This document shows positions 7,428-17,943 of a DNA stretch of 64,000 nt, piece after piece. The notes beneath the pieces are model-generated. The model was not told where the DNA came from. It saw only the letters and a list, made by a program, of their open reading frames with translations, and made no database searches. A program made the translations under genes and the position numbers. Position 1 is the first letter of the stretch, and each line of letters begins with the position of its first letter. The stretch lies in contig CAILCI010000065.1 of assembly GCA_903832625.1 (NCBI GenBank), positions 1 to 64,000 of the forward strand, given 5' to 3'. Source of the DNA: an uncultured Burkholderiales bacterium (GTDB taxonomy: Bacteria > Pseudomonadota > Gammaproteobacteria > Burkholderiales > Burkholderiaceae_C).

Positions 7428-9041
7428 ATGCAACACTTCACGCCCCCCCAACAACGCAAGTCTTGGCAAGCGCTGGACGCCTTGGCCAAGCAACCACAAA
7501 AGCATTTGCGCGAACTGCTCCAAGACGAATTGCGCCACGAACACATGACCGCCAGCGGCGCGGGCATCACCTTGGACTTTGCGCGGCAGCGCGTCGATGC
7601 GACGATTTTTCAGGAACTGCTGAATTTGGCCGACGAGAGTCACGTCAAAGCGCAAGCCAAAGCCATGTTCAAGGGCGAACACATCAACGCCACCGAAGAC
7701 CGCGCTGTGCTGCATGTGGCCTTGCGCGGCAGCCATGTGCCCAATCCGCCGTGGGGTGCGGCCATCTCCAAACAAGTGGCCGACGAATTGCTGCGCGTGT
7801 GCATGTTTGCCGAACGGGTGCGCGAAGGCCAACTCAATGGCTACCAAGACGAGGCCATCACCGATGTGGTCAACCTCGGCATTGGCGGCTCCGACTTGGG
7901 GCCGCGCATGACCACCGAAGCGCTGAGTCACTTGACCCGCGAGAGTTTCAAAAACAAGGTGCGGGTGCATTACGTCTCCAACGTCGATGCGTGGAGCCTC
8001 TACACCGTGCTCGCCACCTTGAACCCCGCACGCACGGCTTTTGTGGTGCAAAGCAAAACCTTCACCACGCAAGAAACCATGACCTTGGCCTCCTCCGCCA
8101 AACGGTGGTTGCGCGATGCGGGTTGTCCAGATGAGTTGTTGCACCGCCACCTGATTGCCGTCACAGCCAACCCCCAAATCTCCAGCGCCGAAGGGTTTTC
8201 GCCAGATCACACCTTCACCTTTTGGGATTGGGTGGGCGGGCGCTACTCGGTGTGGTCGGCCATTGGTTTGCCGCTCGCCATCTCGATTGGCGCATTTGCG
8301 TTTCAAGACATGCTGTTGGGCGCACGCGCCATGGACGAGCATTTCATGACCGCGCCCAATGCGCAAAACTTGCCGCTGCTCATGGCCTTGTTTGGCGTGT
8401 GGAACCGCAATTTTTTGGGTGCGACCACGCACAACATTGCGCCTTACGCCTCGCCCTTGGGCAAGTTCGCTTCGTTCTTGCAACAAATGGACATGGAGTC
8501 CAACGGCAAGCGCACCCACATCGACGGCAGTCCGGTAGAAATTGCCACCTCGCCCGTGCTGTGGGGCGGTTTGGGCATTGACGGGCAACACGCTTATTTT
8601 CAGCTCATCCACCAAGGCCAACATTTGGTGCCGATGGACTTCATTGGCCTGCGAACCGAACGCAGCCCCCTGCCTTTTGCGCCCGAACACCACCGCGTGG
8701 TTTTGCTCAACATGCAAGCCCAAGCCGAAGCGCTGGCCATTGGCCGCAGCTTGGAAGAAACCCAACAAGAAATGCGCAGCAGCGGCATGGACGAAGCGCA
8801 AATTCAACGCCTCGCGCCGCACCGCAGCTATCCCGGCAATGTGCCCAGCACCACCATCTGGATCGATGCCCTCACACCGCGCAGCATGGGCGCTTTGATG
8901 GCCTTGTACGAACACAAGGTGTTTTGCCAAGCCGCAATTTGGGGCATTCACGCCTTTGACCAATGGGGCGTGGAACTGGGCAAAACCATGGCCAAAGCCA
9001 TCGAAGCCAAACAAGGTCACGGGGCATCACACCATGTTTGA
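7428..9041 (+). CDS. pgi: Glucose-6-phosphate isomerase
   Basis: 537 residues. Interconverts glucose-6-phosphate and fructose-6-phosphate, so fructose and recycled triose phosphates can enter the Zwf route and hexose phosphate can be made in gluconeogenesis. Family signatures are present: GIGGSDLGPRM (about 147-157), the sugar-phosphate loop SKTFTTQET (about 206-214) and QLGVELGK-like NQWGVELGK near the C-terminus. It begins 18 bp after eda and its last codons overlap glk by 8 bp. Confidence 0.96.
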   Translation: MQHFTPPQQRKSWQALDALAKQPQKHLRELLQDELRHEHMTASGAGITLDFARQRVDATIFQELLNLADESHVKAQAKAMFKGEHINATEDRAVLHVALRGSHVPNPPWGAAISKQVADELLRVCMFAERVREGQLNGYQDEAITDVVNLGIGGSDLGPRMTTEALSHLTRESFKNKVRVHYVSNVDAWSLYTVLATLNPARTAFVVQSKTFTTQETMTLASSAKRWLRDAGCPDELLHRHLIAVTANPQISSAEGFSPDHTFTFWDWVGGRYSVWSAIGLPLAISIGAFAFQDMLLGARAMDEHFMTAPNAQNLPLLMALFGVWNRNFLGATTHNIAPYASPLGKFASFLQQMDMESNGKRTHIDGSPVEIATSPVLWGGLGIDGQHAYFQLIHQGQHLVPMDFIGLRTERSPLPFAPEHHRVVLLNMQAQAEALAIGRSLEETQQEMRSSGMDEAQIQRLAPHRSYPGNVPSTTIWIDALTPRSMGALMALYEHKVFCQAAIWGIHAFDQWGVELGKTMAKAIEAKQGHGASHHV

Positions 9042-10041
9042 ATCTCGCGATCCTCTCCAGCCCAACGCCGCTGCTTTTCCGCGCTGGCTGGGCGACATTG
9101 GCGGCACCAATGCCCGCTTTGGTTGGCAAACCAGTGCCGATGCAGACATCAGCCATGTGCAAATTTTGCCCTGCGCAGAACACGCCACCTTGGTCGATGC
9201 GGCGCGTGTTTATTTGCAAGAACAAGGCTTGCCCACACCGCCCAGCGCCGCGTTTGGCATTGCCAACCCGGTCACGGGCGATCAGGTGTCGATGACCAAC
9301 CACCATTGGAAATTCTCGGTCAGCGAGGTACGCCAAGCCTTGGGCTTGCAACGCTTTTTGTTGCTCAACGACTTCACCGCCTTGGCCTTGTCGTTGACGC
9401 AGTTGCCCCAAGCGCACAAACGCCAAGTCGGCAGCGGACAAGCCGCCGACAACGCCGCCATTGGCCTGATTGGCGCAGGCACGGGCTTGGGCGTGTCGGG
9501 CTTGTTGCCCGTGGGGCATCAAAACAAATGGATTCCGATTGCGGGCGAAGGCGGCCATGTCAGCCTGAGCGCCCACAACGCGATGGAGTTTGCCGTGATT
9601 GAGCAATTGCGCAAACGCTACGGCCATGTGTCGGCAGAACGTATTTTGTCGGGCGCGGGCTTGGTCGATCTCTACCACGCCTTGTGCGAACTCAAGGACG
9701 GACAAGGCCGCGAAATCACCACGCCCGCCGAAGTGATTGAACGCGCCCATGAGTTGCCGCTGTCCACCGCCAACCAAGCGCTAGATATGTTTTGCGGCTT
9801 CTTGGGCTGCGTGGCGGGCGACTTGGCGCTGACGCTGGGCGCACGCGGAGGCATCTACATTGGCGGCGGCATTGTGCCGCGCTTGGGCGAGCGCTTTGAC
9901 GCCTCGCCGTTTCGCCAGCGTTTTGAAGACAAAGGGCGCTTCAAAACCTATTTGTCCCAGATTCCGACCTGGGTGATTCACAGCCCCGTGTCGCCTGCAC
10001 TCCAAGGTGCATCACAAGCACTTTCACTCACCCAGTGGTAA
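9034..10041 (+). CDS. glk: Glucokinase
   Basis: 335 residues of the bacterial glucokinase family (Pfam Glucokinase). It phosphorylates internalised glucose with ATP. The N-terminal ATP-binding motif [14 protein letters not shown] and the central [15 protein letters not shown] and GEGGHVSL segments are present. The frame is open back to 8956 but the glycine-rich motif places the start at the ATG at 9034, overlapping the pgi stop by 8 bp. Its position fits an ABC importer that delivers free glucose. Confidence 0.94.
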   Translation: MFESRDPLQPNAAAFPRWLGDIGGTNARFGWQTSADADISHVQILPCAEHATLVDAARVYLQEQGLPTPPSAAFGIANPVTGDQVSMTNHHWKFSVSEVRQALGLQRFLLLNDFTALALSLTQLPQAHKRQVGSGQAADNAAIGLIGAGTGLGVSGLLPVGHQNKWIPIAGEGGHVSLSAHNAMEFAVIEQLRKRYGHVSAERILSGAGLVDLYHALCELKDGQGREITTPAEVIERAHELPLSTANQALDMFCGFLGCVAGDLALTLGARGGIYIGGGIVPRLGERFDASPFRQRFEDKGRFKTYLSQIPTWVIHSPVSPALQGASQALSLTQW

Positions 10042-10055
10042 ACACCCCAAACACC

Positions 10056-12932
10056 ATGACCACACGCGCCAAACCAACTATTTCCAAAGCCTCCAGCGCC
10101 GCTGCCCGCGACAAAGACAACGAACGTCCCTTGGTCGAAGACATCCGTTTGCTGGGTCGGCTGTTGGGAGATGTGATTCGCGAACAAGAAGGCAAGCCCG
10201 CCTACGAATTGGTCGAGCAAGTGCGCAAGCTCTCGGTGGCGTTCAGGCGCGATGAAGACGCACAGGCCGACAAAGCGCTGAAAAAACTCTTGGCCTCGCT
10301 CAGCGGTGAAGCCACGGTGAGCGTGATTCGCGCCTTCACCTACTTCAGCCATTTGGCCAACTTGGCCGAAGACCGCCACCACATTCGCCGCCGCGCCGTG
10401 CATGAACGCGCAGGGCGGGTGCAAGACGGCAGCTTGTCGCTGGCGTTGTCGCGCATCAAAACAGCGGGCATTGCGCCCAAAACCATTGTGCAAACGCTGG
10501 CGCACAGCCATGTCTCGCCTGTGCTCACAGCGCATCCCACCGAAGTGCAACGCAAAAGCATTTTGGACGCGGAGCGCGACATTGCCAATTTGTTGGCCGA
10601 GCGCGACGACATCAAAGCCCGCAGCGCGGTGTATGTCAATGCCAAAACCGGGCTCGACGCCTTGGCCACGCGCGAATTGAACCACAACGAATTGCAAATT
10701 CGCGCCCGCGTCTTGCAACTGTGGCAAACCCGCTTGCTGCGCTTTACCAAGCTCACCGTGTCGGACGAAATTGAAAACGCTTTGAGCTACTACGAAGCCA
10801 CGTTTTTGAACGAAATCCCCAAGCTCTATGCCGACCTCGAAGCCGAGTTGGGTCAACAGCACATCCACAGCTTTTTGCGCATGGGGCAATGGATTGGCGG
10901 CGACCGCGACGGCAACCCCAATGTCAACGCCGACACGCTGCGCTACGCCTTGAAACGTCAATGCGAGGTGGCGCTGCGCCACTACCTCACCGAGTTGCAT
11001 TACTTGGGCTCAGAGTTGTCCATGTCGGCCATGTTGATTGAGGTCACGCCCGAAATGCAAGCCTTGGCCGAGCGCTCGCCCGACACCAATGCGCACCGCC
11101 AAGACGAGCCCTATCGCCGCGCCCTGACCGGCATGTATGCGCGTTTGGCCGCGAGTTTGAAAGAACTCACCGGGGGCGATGCCGCGCGTCATGCGGTCGC
11201 GCCCCACAACCCCTACGCCAGCGCGCAAGAGTTGCTGGCCGATTTGCAAACCATTGCCGACTCGCTGCAAGCCCAGCACGGCGCAGCCTTGATGGCGCAA
11301 CGCTTGCGCCCCTTGATGCGTGCCGTGTCTGTGTTCGGTTTCCATTTGGCAACCGTCGATTTGCGCCAAAGCTCCGACCAACACGAATTGGTGGTTGCCG
11401 AATTGCTAGCCACCGCAGGCGTGCACAAACACTACGCCAAACTCGACGAAGCCGCGCGGGTGGAATTGCTCACCCAATTGCTGCGCGAAGCGCGACCCTT
11501 GCGCGTCATGGGTGTTCAGTACAGCGACTTGGCACGCAAAGAACTGGCGATTTTTGAGGCCGCACGCGACATGCGCGCTTGCTTTGGCGCAGACGCGATT
11601 CGCCACTACATCATCAGCCACACCGAAACCGTGAGCGATTTGCTCGAAGTCTTGTTGTTGCAAAAAGAAACCGGCCTGCTGCGCGGCAGCTTGCAAGACA
11701 AACGCAGCGTCTGCGATTTGGTGGTGGTACCGCTGTTTGAGACCATCGACGACTTGCGCCGTGCGGCCAGCATCATGGGCGGCTTTTATGCGATTGACGG
11801 CGTGGCCAGCTTGGTGCAGCGCAGCGGTGGCGAACAAGACATCATGCTGGGCTACTCGGACAGCAACAAAGACGGCGGCATTTTCACCAGCAACTGGGAG
11901 TTGTACCGCGCCGAAATGGGCTTGGTGGAATTGTTCGATCAGCTCTTCACCCAACACGGCATCACGCTGCGCATGTTCCACGGTCGCGGCGGCACGGTCG
12001 GGCGTGGCGGTGGGCCGAGCTACCAAGCCATTTTGGCGCAGCCCCCCGGCACGGTGCGCGGGCAAATTCGCCTGACCGAACAAGGCGAAGTGATTGGCTC
12101 CAAATACGCCAACCCCGAAATTGGCCGACGCAACCTCGAAACCTTGGTCGCCGCCACCCTCGAAGCCACTTTGCTGCCCGCCACACAAAAAGCGCCCAAA
12201 GCCTTTTTAGAAGCCGCGCAATGGCTGTCCGAACACAGCATGGCCGCGTACCGCAAGCTGGTCTACGACACACCGGGCTTCACCGACTACTTTTTCGCCG
12301 CCACGCCGATTCGCGAAATTGCCGAACTCAACATCGGCTCACGCCCCGCCACGCGCCCCAAAGACGGCCAAAGCCAACCGCGCATTGAAGACTTGCGGGC
12401 CATTCCGTGGGGCTTCAGTTGGGGCCAGTGCCGCCTGACCTTGCCCGGATGGATGGGCTTTGGCGAAGCGGTGGAAGAATTCATCCAACACCACCCCAGC
12501 CTGTCGCCCAAAGAAGCGCTGGCCTTGCTGCAAAAAATGCAACGCCAATGGCCGTTTTTCAGCACCCTGCTCTCCAACATGGACATGGTCTTGGCCAAAA
12601 GCGATTTGGCGCTGGCCTCGCGCTATGCCGAGTTGGTGACAGACAAACGCTTGCGCCAAAAGATTTTTGCGCTCATCGAAGTGCAATGGCACAAAACCTC
12701 GGCGGCTTTGCAGCACATCACGGGCGACAAACAACGCTTGGTCAACAACGCAGCGCTGGCACGCTCGATCCGCCACCGCTTCCCCTACATCGACCCCTTG
12801 CACCATTTGCAAATTGAGTTGATTCGCCGTTTTCGCGAAGGCACACGCCCGCAAGACCGTGACGAACGCGCACGACGCGGCATTCACATCTCGATCAACG
12901 GCATTGCGGCGGGTTTGCGCAACACGGGGTAA
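10056..12932 (+). CDS. ppc: Phosphoenolpyruvate carboxylase
   Basis: 958 residues, slightly longer than the usual ~880-930. Carboxylates PEP to oxaloacetate to refill the TCA cycle. Catalytic signatures are complete: [13 protein letters not shown] (about 159-171), [10 protein letters not shown] (about 288-297) and [14 protein letters not shown] (about 642-655). The ATG at 10056 is preferred; a GTG at 10035 overlaps glk. The N-terminal ~25 residues are a polar Thr/Lys/Ala-rich tail. It starts 14 bp after glk, so it appears to be part of the sugar operon, which couples carbon entry to anaplerosis. Confidence 0.95.
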   Translation: MTTRAKPTISKASSAAARDKDNERPLVEDIRLLGRLLGDVIREQEGKPAYELVEQVRKLSVAFRRDEDAQADKALKKLLASLSGEATVSVIRAFTYFSHLANLAEDRHHIRRRAVHERAGRVQDGSLSLALSRIKTAGIAPKTIVQTLAHSHVSPVLTAHPTEVQRKSILDAERDIANLLAERDDIKARSAVYVNAKTGLDALATRELNHNELQIRARVLQLWQTRLLRFTKLTVSDEIENALSYYEATFLNEIPKLYADLEAELGQQHIHSFLRMGQWIGGDRDGNPNVNADTLRYALKRQCEVALRHYLTELHYLGSELSMSAMLIEVTPEMQALAERSPDTNAHRQDEPYRRALTGMYARLAASLKELTGGDAARHAVAPHNPYASAQELLADLQTIADSLQAQHGAALMAQRLRPLMRAVSVFGFHLATVDLRQSSDQHELVVAELLATAGVHKHYAKLDEAARVELLTQLLREARPLRVMGVQYSDLARKELAIFEAARDMRACFGADAIRHYIISHTETVSDLLEVLLLQKETGLLRGSLQDKRSVCDLVVVPLFETIDDLRRAASIMGGFYAIDGVASLVQRSGGEQDIMLGYSDSNKDGGIFTSNWELYRAEMGLVELFDQLFTQHGITLRMFHGRGGTVGRGGGPSYQAILAQPPGTVRGQIRLTEQGEVIGSKYANPEIGRRNLETLVAATLEATLLPATQKAPKAFLEAAQWLSEHSMAAYRKLVYDTPGFTDYFFAATPIREIAELNIGSRPATRPKDGQSQPRIEDLRAIPWGFSWGQCRLTLPGWMGFGEAVEEFIQHHPSLSPKEALALLQKMQRQWPFFSTLLSNMDMVLAKSDLALASRYAELVTDKRLRQKIFALIEVQWHKTSAALQHITGDKQRLVNNAALARSIRHRFPYIDPLHHLQIELIRRFREGTRPQDRDERARRGIHISINGIAAGLRNTG

Positions 12933-12964
12933 GTACGCATCGGCAGTGAGGCAAAATTCGTCGC

Positions 12965-13663
12965 ATGGCACACCTCTTGATTGTGGAAGACGACGACTTG
13001 CTGCGCGACGGCGTGAGTGATTTGCTGCAAAACGCAGGTCACTCGGTGTCGAGTTGCGCCGATGGTTTGCAAGCCCAACAGGCCTTGACCGCGCACGCCG
13101 TCGATGCCGTGCTGCTCGACCTCGGCTTGCCGCACATGGACGGCATGAGTTTGCTGCGCTGGATTCGCTCGCGGTTTGACAACATGCCCGTCATGATCTT
13201 GACCGCCCGCGACGGCGTGGACGACCGCGTCGATGGCCTCATGGCAGGCGCCGACGACTACCTCACCAAACCCTTTGACAACGCCGAACTCAGCGCCCGT
13301 GTGCAAGCACTGCTGCGTCGCGCACGCTTGCCCGCCTTTGAATCGCAAACAGCGGCCAGCGATGAACAAATTGAAGCCGAAGCGCTGCAAATAGACGCCA
13401 CGCAAGCGCGGGCGTGGATCAAAGGCCAGCTCACCGAATTGACGCAACGCGAATGGGAGTTGCTCCAGCTCTTGCACCACAACTTGAACCAAGTCGTCAG
13501 CCGCGAAAGCGTGATGCAAACTTGGCAAGGCACGGAGTCCTCAGAACCCATCGCTTCCAACGCGCTGGAGGTGTATGTGCACCGCTTGCGCCGCAAGCTG
13601 GCGCGCTCGGGCATGAACATTCGCAATGTGCGGGGTTTGGGCTATATGCTTGAGTTGGCCTGA
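12965..13663 (+). CDS. OmpR-family response regulator
   Basis: 232 residues. Receiver domain (1-120) with acidic residues Glu8-Asp10, phospho-acceptor Asp52 in LLDLGLPHMDG and Lys in LTKPF, followed by a winged-helix DNA-binding domain (about 130-230, ending NIRNVRGLGYMLE). It is closest in look to TctD/QseB-type regulators. It starts 32 bp after ppc and is followed 6 bp later by its kinase. The location between the Entner-Doudoroff genes and a Gts-type glucose importer parallels the Pseudomonas GltR/GtrS pair, so control of sugar uptake is a reasonable guess, not shown by sequence. Confidence 0.9.
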   Translation: MAHLLIVEDDDLLRDGVSDLLQNAGHSVSSCADGLQAQQALTAHAVDAVLLDLGLPHMDGMSLLRWIRSRFDNMPVMILTARDGVDDRVDGLMAGADDYLTKPFDNAELSARVQALLRRARLPAFESQTAASDEQIEAEALQIDATQARAWIKGQLTELTQREWELLQLLHHNLNQVVSRESVMQTWQGTESSEPIASNALEVYVHRLRRKLARSGMNIRNVRGLGYMLELA

Positions 13664-13669
13664 CACCGC

Positions 13670-15064
13670 ATGAAGCCCATACTCTCTCTGCGTCGCCAAT
13701 TGCTCATTTGGTTGCTGCTGCCGCAATTGGTGTTGTGGCTGGTCGGCGGTGCTCTGGCTTACCGCATTGCCTTGAACTATGCGGAAAAAGCGCTCGATCA
13801 ATCGCTGCTGCAATCGGTCAAATCGCTGGCACGGCAAATCAAACCGATTGGCTCGGGGCTGTTGGTGGATTTCCCCAAAGCCGCGCAAGCCATCATCGAA
13901 GAAGACCCGGACGACCGCGTGAGCTACATGGTGTCGTCGCCACCGGGCATGTTTTTGATTGGCAACCAAAATTTCAGCCAACCGCCTTTGCTGCTCAACC
14001 CCGGCGTGCCAGCGGTGTATCGGATTGAGTTACATGGCAAAACCATGCGTGCAGTGGCTCTGGACTTGGCCTATGGCGACGGCCAAGAGGCGCAACTGCT
14101 GCGGGTGCAACTCGCCAAGAGTTATGTGGCGCGTGACCGCATTGCGCGCGAATTGATCGCAGACTTGCTCGCGCCTTTGTTGGTGCTGGGCTTTATTTTC
14201 AGCTTGCTGGTGTATGGCGGCATCAAACGCGGCATGAAGCCTCTCACCAAACTTGAATCGCAATTGCAAAGCCGCTCCAGCTCAGACCTCACCGCCTTAG
14301 AGCTCACCACCGCGCCCAAAGAAGTGCACGCCTTGGTCGAGTCGATCAACCGCTTGTTGGCTGCCGTGCGACGCAATGTGGTGCAAGAAAAACGCTTCAT
14401 CAACGACGCCGCGCACCAACTGCGCACGCCGTTGGCAGGACTCATCAACCAATCTGATTTGGCGTTGAAAGAAAACGAATTGGCTTTGATCAAAGCGCGT
14501 TTGCAAAAAGTGCATTCAGGCGCACAGCGCAGCGCGCACTTGGTCAATCAATTGTTGGCGTTAGCGCGCTCAGGCGGTTCTGAAGTTCAGATGCAACGCA
14601 TCGATTTGGCGCAGCTCGCACAAACGGTGGCGCGTGAATACAGCCCCAAAGCCATCGCACTCAAGGTCGATTTAGGCTATGAAGGCGCACAACATGTGTG
14701 GGTGCAAGGCTCAGAGTTGCTGCTGCGCGAAGCCATCAGCAACTTGATTGACAACGCGCTGCGCTACGGCTGCGTGAACCCAGAGCCGACCATCACCGTG
14801 TCGGTCAATCCGTTGGGGCATTTCGCGCAACTGAGCATTGAAGACAACGGCCAAGGTCTGGACGAAAACCAACGCGAACAAGCCTTTGAACGCTTTTGGC
14901 GCGGCAGCGACATGCCCGGTGGCTGCGGCCTCGGCCTGTCCATTGTGCAAGGCATTGCCCAGCGCCACGACGGACAAGCCCTGCTCTCGCCCATCACACC
15001 ACAAGGGCTGCGGGTGAGTTTGTTGTTGCCTTTGGCTGGCGAAAAATTACAAACGCAGGCCTGA
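13670..15064 (+). CDS. Sensor histidine kinase (TctE/GtrS-like)
   Basis: 464 residues. Two membrane segments (about 14-35 and 163-185) bracket a periplasmic sensor domain of about 125 residues that resembles the 2CSK_N domain of TctE kinases. The HisKA domain has phospho-acceptor His249 in FINDAAHQLRTPLAG. The ATPase domain shows N (EAISNLIDNALRYG), G1 (IEDNGQGLD) and G2 (GGCGLGLSIVQGI) boxes. It pairs with the regulator just upstream. Its 3' end overlaps the convergent importer ATPase gene by 18 bp. The ligand is unknown; a sugar acid or carboxylate would fit the family. Confidence 0.9.
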   Translation: MKPILSLRRQLLIWLLLPQLVLWLVGGALAYRIALNYAEKALDQSLLQSVKSLARQIKPIGSGLLVDFPKAAQAIIEEDPDDRVSYMVSSPPGMFLIGNQNFSQPPLLLNPGVPAVYRIELHGKTMRAVALDLAYGDGQEAQLLRVQLAKSYVARDRIARELIADLLAPLLVLGFIFSLLVYGGIKRGMKPLTKLESQLQSRSSSDLTALELTTAPKEVHALVESINRLLAAVRRNVVQEKRFINDAAHQLRTPLAGLINQSDLALKENELALIKARLQKVHSGAQRSAHLVNQLLALARSGGSEVQMQRIDLAQLAQTVAREYSPKAIALKVDLGYEGAQHVWVQGSELLLREAISNLIDNALRYGCVNPEPTITVSVNPLGHFAQLSIEDNGQGLDENQREQAFERFWRGSDMPGGCGLGLSIVQGIAQRHDGQALLSPITPQGLRVSLLLPLAGEKLQTQA

Positions 15065-16114
15065 GGCCTTGTCAAACCAAGCCATGTTTTCGGGTCGCAC
15101 GGCCAAGCCCACTTGTTCGCCCACGCGCACCTTGGTTTGAGGTGCTGCACGAACCGTCACCATGCCCGCAGCGGTTTTGACCACCACATAAGTGTCTGCA
15201 CCTGTTGGCTCCACCAAGTTCACTTCGCCGCGCCACGAAGCGCTGTCGCTCAACTGAATGTGCTCGGGACGCAAACCCAAACTCACGGCTTGGCCTGCAT
15301 TGGCAGGACAGGCCACATCAAGCACCGCACCGGCCAAGGCAAATCCAGCGGCATTGGCAGCAGGAGCGCCATCTAGCAAGTTCATGGTGGGTGAACCCAT
15401 GAAGGTCGCCACATAGGTATTGGCCGGACGGTTGTAAATTTCGTCAGGTGTGCCGAGTTGCTGCAAGACGCCGCCCTTCATCACCGCAATGCGGCTGCCC
15501 AAGGTCATGGCCTCAATTTGGTCGTGCGTCACATACACGCTGGTGATGCCGCTGATTTGGTGCAAGCGTTTGATCTCAGCGCGCATTTCCACGCGCAACT
15601 TGGCATCCAAGTTTGACAACGGTTCGTCAAACAAAAACAACTGCGGATCACGCGCCAAAGCGCGGCCCATTGCAACCCGTTGGCGTTGACCGCCCGAGAG
15701 TTGCGAGGGACGGCGGTCGAGCAAATGCTCAATTTGCAACATGGCGGCAACTTCGGCAATACGCGCCTCACGCTGCGCCTTGGGCATTTTGCGAATCTCA
15801 AGCGCAAAGCCAATGTTCTCGGCCACGCTCATGGTGGGATACAAGGCGTAGCTTTGAAACACCATGGCAATATCGCGCTGCGCGGGCGGCACGCCCACCA
15901 CGTCGCGGTCGCCAATGCGAATTTGCCCTTCGGTGGGCTCTTCCAAACCTGCAATCAGGTTGAGCAAGGTCGATTTGCCGCAGCCCGAAGGCCCCACCAA
16001 AATCAAAAACTCACCGGGTTGCACTTGGATGTCGATGCTCTTGAGCACTTCTACCGCTTTGTCGCCCTTGCCAAAACACTTACGAATGCCACGAATTTCT
16101 AATGCCGAAGACAT
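15047..16114 (-). CDS. Sugar ABC transporter ATP-binding protein (MalK/GltK-like)
   Basis: 355 residues. Walker A GPSGCGKST (about 38-46), signature LSGGQRQRVAMGRAL, Walker B LFLFDEPLSNLDA, H-loop THDQ, then a C-terminal TOBE/regulatory region (about 235-355) typical of the CUT1 sugar family (MalK, UgpC, GltK). It energises the two permeases encoded just upstream. It is the last gene of the four-gene importer cluster and starts 15 bp after the permease stop. Confidence 0.93.
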   Translation of the reverse strand: MSSALEIRGIRKCFGKGDKAVEVLKSIDIQVQPGEFLILVGPSGCGKSTLLNLIAGLEEPTEGQIRIGDRDVVGVPPAQRDIAMVFQSYALYPTMSVAENIGFALEIRKMPKAQREARIAEVAAMLQIEHLLDRRPSQLSGGQRQRVAMGRALARDPQLFLFDEPLSNLDAKLRVEMRAEIKRLHQISGITSVYVTHDQIEAMTLGSRIAVMKGGVLQQLGTPDEIYNRPANTYVATFMGSPTMNLLDGAPAANAAGFALAGAVLDVACPANAGQAVSLGLRPEHIQLSDSASWRGEVNLVEPTGADTYVVVKTAAGMVTVRAAPQTKVRVGEQVGLAVRPENMAWFDKASGLRL

Positions 16115-16129
16115 GATGATTTCTTTCCC

Positions 16130-16999
16130 TTAACCTTTGACTGCGCCAGCCGTCAAGCCGCGCACAAAATAACGTCCCGCCAAGACATACACCAGCATGG
16201 TGGGCAAGCCTGCAATCAGCGCAGACGCCATGTCCACGTTGTAGGCTTTGACGCTGCTGGTGGTGTTGGCCAAATTGTTCAAGCCCACGGTGATGGGTTT
16301 GGAGTCCGCGCCACTGAAGGCCACGCCAAACAAAAAGTCGTTCCAAATTTGGGTGAACTGCCAAATCAGCGTGACCATCACAATGGGCAGCGACATGGGC
16401 AAAATAATGCGCACAAAAATTTTCCAAAACCCAGCGCCATCCATGCGCGCTGCGTTGAGCAACTCTTTGGGAATGGCAGCGTAATAGTTGCGGAAAAACA
16501 GCGTGGTGCTGGGCAAGCCGGCCAACAAGTGAACCAAGATCAAACCCACAATTGAGCTAGACAGCCCCAACCAACCCAAGACTTGGCTCATGGGCAAAAG
16601 CACCACTTGAAACGGCATGAACACGCCAAACAGCAGCATGGCAAACAGCGTCTCGCTGCCGCGAAATTTCCACAAACTCAGCACATAGCCGTTGATCGCG
16701 CCCCACGTGGTGGAGATCAACACCGCAGGCACGGCCATCATCACCGAGTTCCAAAAATACGGCTCCAAGCCCGAACACTGTGCGCCTGTGCAAGCTGATG
16801 ACCAAGCCAGCGACCAAGATTCAAAATTGAGCGAGGTCGGCCAGGCCAGCAAATTGCCTTGGCGAATTTGCTCTGCATCTTTGAGGGAGGTCAGCACCAT
16901 GACGTAGAGCGGTGCCAAAAACAACAACGCGCCCACAATCAAGGTCAAATAAATCAATCCGCGCCACAACCACGCGACGTTCACTTTTTTAGTGCTCAT
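16130..16999 (-). CDS. gtsC: Sugar ABC transporter permease (GtsC/MalG-like)
   Basis: 289 residues with about six membrane segments and the binding-protein-dependent permease EAA loop (around AAIPKELLNAARMDGAGFWK) that docks to the ATPase. The frame is open to 17020, but the ATG at 16999 (MSTKKVNV) gives the usual N-terminus and overlaps the stop of the preceding permease by 11 bp. The symbol follows the Pseudomonas Gts glucose system by gene order and similarity; the substrate is inferred. Confidence 0.85.
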   Translation of the reverse strand: MSTKKVNVAWLWRGLIYLTLIVGALLFLAPLYVMVLTSLKDAEQIRQGNLLAWPTSLNFESWSLAWSSACTGAQCSGLEPYFWNSVMMAVPAVLISTTWGAINGYVLSLWKFRGSETLFAMLLFGVFMPFQVVLLPMSQVLGWLGLSSSIVGLILVHLLAGLPSTTLFFRNYYAAIPKELLNAARMDGAGFWKIFVRIILPMSLPIVMVTLIWQFTQIWNDFLFGVAFSGADSKPITVGLNNLANTTSSVKAYNVDMASALIAGLPTMLVYVLAGRYFVRGLTAGAVKG

Positions 17000-17873
17000 G
17001 TGGTTTACTCCGCAATTCACTGTACAAATAAGGCACGACCAAGGCGGCCACGGTCATCAACATCACGGTGGCACTGGCCGCGCCCAAACCAATTTGGCCG
17101 CGCGTGAAACTCATGGCATACATGAAGGTTGCAGGCACATCGGTGGCGTATCCTGGCCCGCCTGCGGTCAAGGCCATGATCAAGTCAAAGCTTTTGATCG
17201 CCAAGTGCGAGAGCACCATCAGCGTTGAGAAAAACACAGGCCGCAAAGTGGGCAAAATAATGCGCCAATAAATGCGCGGCAGCGATGCACCGTCAATTTG
17301 CGCCGCTTTGATGATGCTGTCGTCAATGCCGCGCAAGCCCGCCAAAAACAAAGCCATGGCAAAGCCTGCGGACTGCCAAATACCTGCAATCACCACACAG
17401 TAAATCGCCATCTCGTTGTCCACCAACCATGAGAAATGAAAACTCTCCCAACCCCAATCGTGGGCGAGTTTCTCAAGCCCCATGCTGGGGTTGAGCATCC
17501 ACTTCCACACCGTGCCCGTCACCACAAAGGACAAGGCCATGGGGTACAAATACACGGTGCGAATAAAGCCTTCGCCGCGAATTTTTTGGTCTAACAAAAT
17601 AGCCAAAAACACGCCGATGATCATTGAGCCCGACACATAACCCACGCCAAAAATGCCCAGGTTTTTCAAGGCCACCCACCAGCGATCCATCTCCCACAGC
17701 TTGGCATATTGCGCCAAGCCGACCAATTCATAGCTGGGCAACATGCGGGAGGCACTGATAGACAAAATGCCGTTCCAAATCATGAAGCCATAGACAAACG
17801 CAAAGCCCAGCATCAAGCCCGGTGCGACGACCAATTTGGGCAAGTGCTTTTCAAGCTGAGGCAAAAATTTCAT
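16989..17873 (-). CDS. gtsB: Sugar ABC transporter permease (GtsB/MalF-like)
   Basis: 294 residues from the ATG at 17873 with six predicted membrane segments and the EAA-type loop (GIDDSIIKAAQIDGASLPRI). A TTG-initiated longer frame reaches 17912, but that start would lie inside the terminator hairpin at 17890-17922, so I reject it. No strong ribosome-binding site is visible before 17873. It forms the membrane channel together with the GtsC-like protein. Confidence 0.85.
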   Translation of the reverse strand: MKFLPQLEKHLPKLVVAPGLMLGFAFVYGFMIWNGILSISASRMLPSYELVGLAQYAKLWEMDRWWVALKNLGIFGVGYVSGSMIIGVFLAILLDQKIRGEGFIRTVYLYPMALSFVVTGTVWKWMLNPSMGLEKLAHDWGWESFHFSWLVDNEMAIYCVVIAGIWQSAGFAMALFLAGLRGIDDSIIKAAQIDGASLPRIYWRIILPTLRPVFFSTLMVLSHLAIKSFDLIMALTAGGPGYATDVPATFMYAMSFTRGQIGLGAASATVMLMTVAALVVPYLYSELRSKPHEH

Positions 17874-17889
17874 GTCAACCGTTTTCGTA

Positions 17890-17922
17890 GAAAAAAATCG
17901 GGGAAGGGACAAGCCCTTCCCC
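17890..17922 (-). terminator. Intrinsic terminator between binding-protein and permease genes
   Basis: On the minus strand a perfect 9-bp G+C-rich stem (GGGGAAGGG / CCCTTCCCC, plus-strand 17900-17908 and 17914-17922, loop of 5) is followed by a seven-T run (plus-strand A-run 17891-17897). It lies between the stop of the binding-protein gene and the start of the permease genes. Partial termination here would yield more binding protein than permease, a common arrangement in ABC importers. Confidence 0.85.
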
Positions 17923-17943
17923 AGGTGCTAAACGCTCAAACTA

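Noticed and set aside
16989-17912. gtsB start at TTG 17912
   Set aside because: That start lies in the terminator hairpin; the ATG at 17873 gives the normal permease N-terminus.
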